DNA from: Clostridia bacterium
Lineage (GTDB): Bacteria; Bacillota_A; Clostridia; Oscillospirales; CAG-272
Assembly: GCA_017395725.1 (NCBI GenBank)
Contig: JAFQOB010000335.1
Coordinates: 1 to 7,765 of the forward strand
DNA length: 7,765 nt
Direction: 5' to 3'
Shown here: piece after piece, positions 6,255-7,765 of the stretch
How the letters are laid out: each line of letters starts with the position of its first letter
Numbering within the stretch: the first letter of the stretch is position 1
Translations under genes and position numbers: made by a program
Notes under the pieces: model-generated
What the model was told of the DNA's origin: nothing
Database searches by the model: none
The model's input: only the letters and a program-made list of their open reading frames with translations

Positions 6255-7376
6255 TTATTTGCTAAACTTTTCAATAATTGCATCAACGATACGCTCACTT
6301 GCGTGACCGTCACCGTAGGGGTTGGATGCTCGGCTCATACGTTCATATTCTTCTTTATCTGTAAGCAAACGCATTGTTTCTTTGTAGATAACGTCAGCGT
6401 CAGTGCCTACTAATTTTAACGTACCTGCAGCTATACCCTCAGGTCTTTCTGTTGTATCACGGAGAACAAGAACAGGTTTACCCAAAGACGGCGCTTCTTC
6501 CTGTATACCGCCGCTATCCGACAAAATAAGATGTGAGACGTTTTGGAAATTGTGGAAGTCAAATACTTCAAGAGGTTCGATAAGTTTAACTCTGTCGCAA
6601 TCACCGAATATTTCATCTGCCGCCGCACGAACAAGGGGATTCTTATGTATGGGATATATTACTTTTATTCCCTCTGTTTCGTCAAGCACTCTTCTGATAC
6701 CTCTGAAAATATTTCTCATAGGCTCTCCGAGATTTTCACGTCTGTGGGCTGTAAGAAGAATAAGCTTGTCTCCCTCAAGCCAATCAAGCTCGGGATGAGT
6801 ATAGTTTTCTTCTACAGTTGTGCTCATAGCATCAATGGCTGTATTACCGGTAACGTATATTTTGCTGTCGTCATAGTTTTCCTTGAGAAGATTCTCGCGG
6901 CTAAGCTCGGTGGGAGCAAAATACATATCCGTCATACAGTCAACCATCTGTCTGTTCATTTCTTCAGGATAGGGCGAATATTTGTTGTACGTACGAAGAC
7001 CTGCCTCAACGTGACCTATTGCAACCTGGTTATAGAATGCCGCCAAAGCTCCCGCAAAGGTTGTAGAGGTATCTCCGTGAACGAGTACTATATCAGGCTT
7101 AGCTTCTTTTATAACAGCATCTACACCGGTCATTGCTCTGTTTGTAATATCAACAAGGGTTTGTCCTTGCTTCATCATATTAAGGTCATAATCCGGCTTA
7201 ATATTAAATGTAGCAAGTACCTGGTCAAGCATTTCTCTGTGCTGGGCTGTAACGCAAACAATACTTTCAATTTCTTCGCGCTTCTCAAGCTCCTTTACCA
7301 AGGGTGCCATTTTTATAGCCTCGGGACGTGTCCCAAATATGCTCATTACTTTGATTTTATTTATATTAACTTTCAT
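6255..7376 (-). CDS. wecB: UDP-N-acetylglucosamine 2-epimerase, non-hydrolysing (WecB/MnaA)
   Basis: The enzyme interconverts UDP-GlcNAc and UDP-ManNAc in the cytoplasm, giving the ManNAc donor for teichoic-acid linkage units, capsule or other surface polymers. At 373 residues it has the normal length of the family. Signatures are in order: GTRPEAIKMAPL (15-26), HGDTSTTFAG (100-109), GHVEAGLRT (121-129), PYPEEMNRQM (135-144), TGNTAIDA (176-183), TAHRRENLG (209-217), YPIHKNP and SDSGGIQEEAPSLGKPVLVLR. By alignment with E. coli WecB (D95, E117, E131, H213) the catalytic residues D102, E124, E138 and H211 are all present. The start at 7376 has AAGGA about 13 bases upstream, a rather long spacing; an ATG ten codons in would give a slightly short N-terminus. 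The gene begins 10 bases after the stop of the upstream gene, so the two are co-transcribed. MnaA is the Gram-positive name. Confidence 0.97.
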   Translation of the reverse strand: MKVNINKIKVMSIFGTRPEAIKMAPLVKELEKREEIESIVCVTAQHREMLDQVLATFNIKPDYDLNMMKQGQTLVDITNRAMTGVDAVIKEAKPDIVLVHGDTSTTFAGALAAFYNQVAIGHVEAGLRTYNKYSPYPEEMNRQMVDCMTDMYFAPTELSRENLLKENYDDSKIYVTGNTAIDAMSTTVEENYTHPELDWLEGDKLILLTAHRRENLGEPMRNIFRGIRRVLDETEGIKVIYPIHKNPLVRAAADEIFGDCDRVKLIEPLEVFDFHNFQNVSHLILSDSGGIQEEAPSLGKPVLVLRDTTERPEGIAAGTLKLVGTDADVIYKETMRLLTDKEEYERMSRASNPYGDGHASERIVDAIIEKFSK

Positions 7377-7386
7377 TTGCTATATA

Positions 7387-7765
7387 TTATCCTTTTATTA
7401 TAGCTTTAACTTTTCTTTTTAACACTCTTAATACATTTCTTGGTTTAAATTTTTTTAACAATCTTATTTTGCACATTTTTTTATACTTATTGTTAATGTA
7501 TACCATATAAGAATTGAATTCTTCAGCAGAATTTATTCCTTCAATTACGAAGGTTTTTTCCCATAAGGATTTTATTATTCCCCCCTCAAAAAAGTCCATA
7601 ATATTATTTTCTATATCTTCTTTGGTAAAGGAATTAATAAAACTAAATTCATTTCCGGAGTATCCCACGTTTGTAAATAATGTTGATACCATTTTTACAT
7701 CATTATAATCTCTTGTTTCTAAATAATTTTTATACGGCAACAATGATTCTTCACTGTCTATTTTG
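7387..7765 (-). CDS. Unidentified protein of the polysaccharide operon, C-terminal part only
   Basis: The frame stays open to the right edge, with codons for KIDSEES before the TTG at 7743, so the gene begins outside the window and that TTG is not a start. About 126 residues are visible. They are mostly predicted soluble (NYLETRDYNDVKMVSTLFT, then NNIMDFFEGGIIKSLWEKTF) and end in a strongly basic tail (KIRLLKKFKPRNVLRVLKRKVKAIIKG, within the last 30 residues), of the kind seen at the membrane-facing ends of some envelope-polysaccharide enzymes. I do not recognise the family. GC over 7441-7740 is about 25%, against about 45% in sampled parts of wecB, suggesting a different origin. Its stop is 10 bases before wecB, so it shares that operon, and a role in surface polysaccharide synthesis or modification is a guess from context only. 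Confidence 0.7.
   Translation of the reverse strand, partial: KIDSEESLLPYKNYLETRDYNDVKMVSTLFTNVGYSGNEFSFINSFTKEDIENNIMDFFEGGIIKSLWEKTFVIEGINSAEEFNSYMVYINNKYKKMCKIRLLKKFKPRNVLRVLKRKVKAIIKG

Noticed and set aside
6543..7403. Long + strand open frame of 286 codons
   Set aside because: It is the complement of wecB, which has intact family motifs and catalytic residues. The + strand product is cysteine- and histidine-rich with no recognisable domain, and has no promoter or ribosome binding site I could support.

Overview
The window looks like a chromosome fragment from a low-to-moderate GC Firmicute of the Clostridia type, probably an uncultured gut lineage. Supporting signs are consensus sigma-A promoters, strong GGAGG-type ribosome binding sites, U-tailed intrinsic terminators, a tandem glycine riboswitch ahead of an AGCS symporter, and a membrane-anchored LytM-domain protein. 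The taxonomic placement is inference from these features and was not tested by any search.

Left part, + strand. Bases 1-1116 hold the 3' part of a TIM-barrel glycosidase-like gene whose start lies outside the window. After about 100 AT-rich bases without visible function comes a complete regulatory leader: an extended -10 promoter (1224-1251), a tandem glycine riboswitch (about 1277-1471), a strong intrinsic terminator (1531-1587) and a ribosome binding site. These control a sodium:amino-acid symporter of the AGCS family (1603-3024), which ends at its own terminator. The linker between the two aptamers is perfectly complementary to part of the terminator stem. That suggests a concrete switching mechanism in which glycine probably turns the transporter off.

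Middle. A separate sigma-A promoter drives a single gene (3210-4829) for a membrane-anchored extracytoplasmic protein ending in an M23/LytM domain. Three of the five usual active-site residues are substituted, so it is most likely a non-enzymatic cell-envelope factor. Two hairpins at 4850-4959 separate it from the convergent operon on the - strand.

Right part, - strand, read from the right edge leftwards: the 3' end of an unidentified, very AT-rich gene (7387-7765), then wecB/mnaA (UDP-GlcNAc 2-epimerase), then a TuaH-like glycosyltransferase, then a terminator. The spacings of 10 and 28 bases indicate one operon. Together the genes fit synthesis of a ManNAc-containing cell-surface polysaccharide, with the epimerase supplying UDP-ManNAc and the glycosyltransferase building the polymer. 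The sharp fall in GC upstream of wecB is typical of mosaic surface-polysaccharide loci.

No mobile element, tRNA, rRNA or CRISPR array was seen. I found no wholly new system. The most rewarding parts are the riboswitch expression platform and the degenerate LytM protein.
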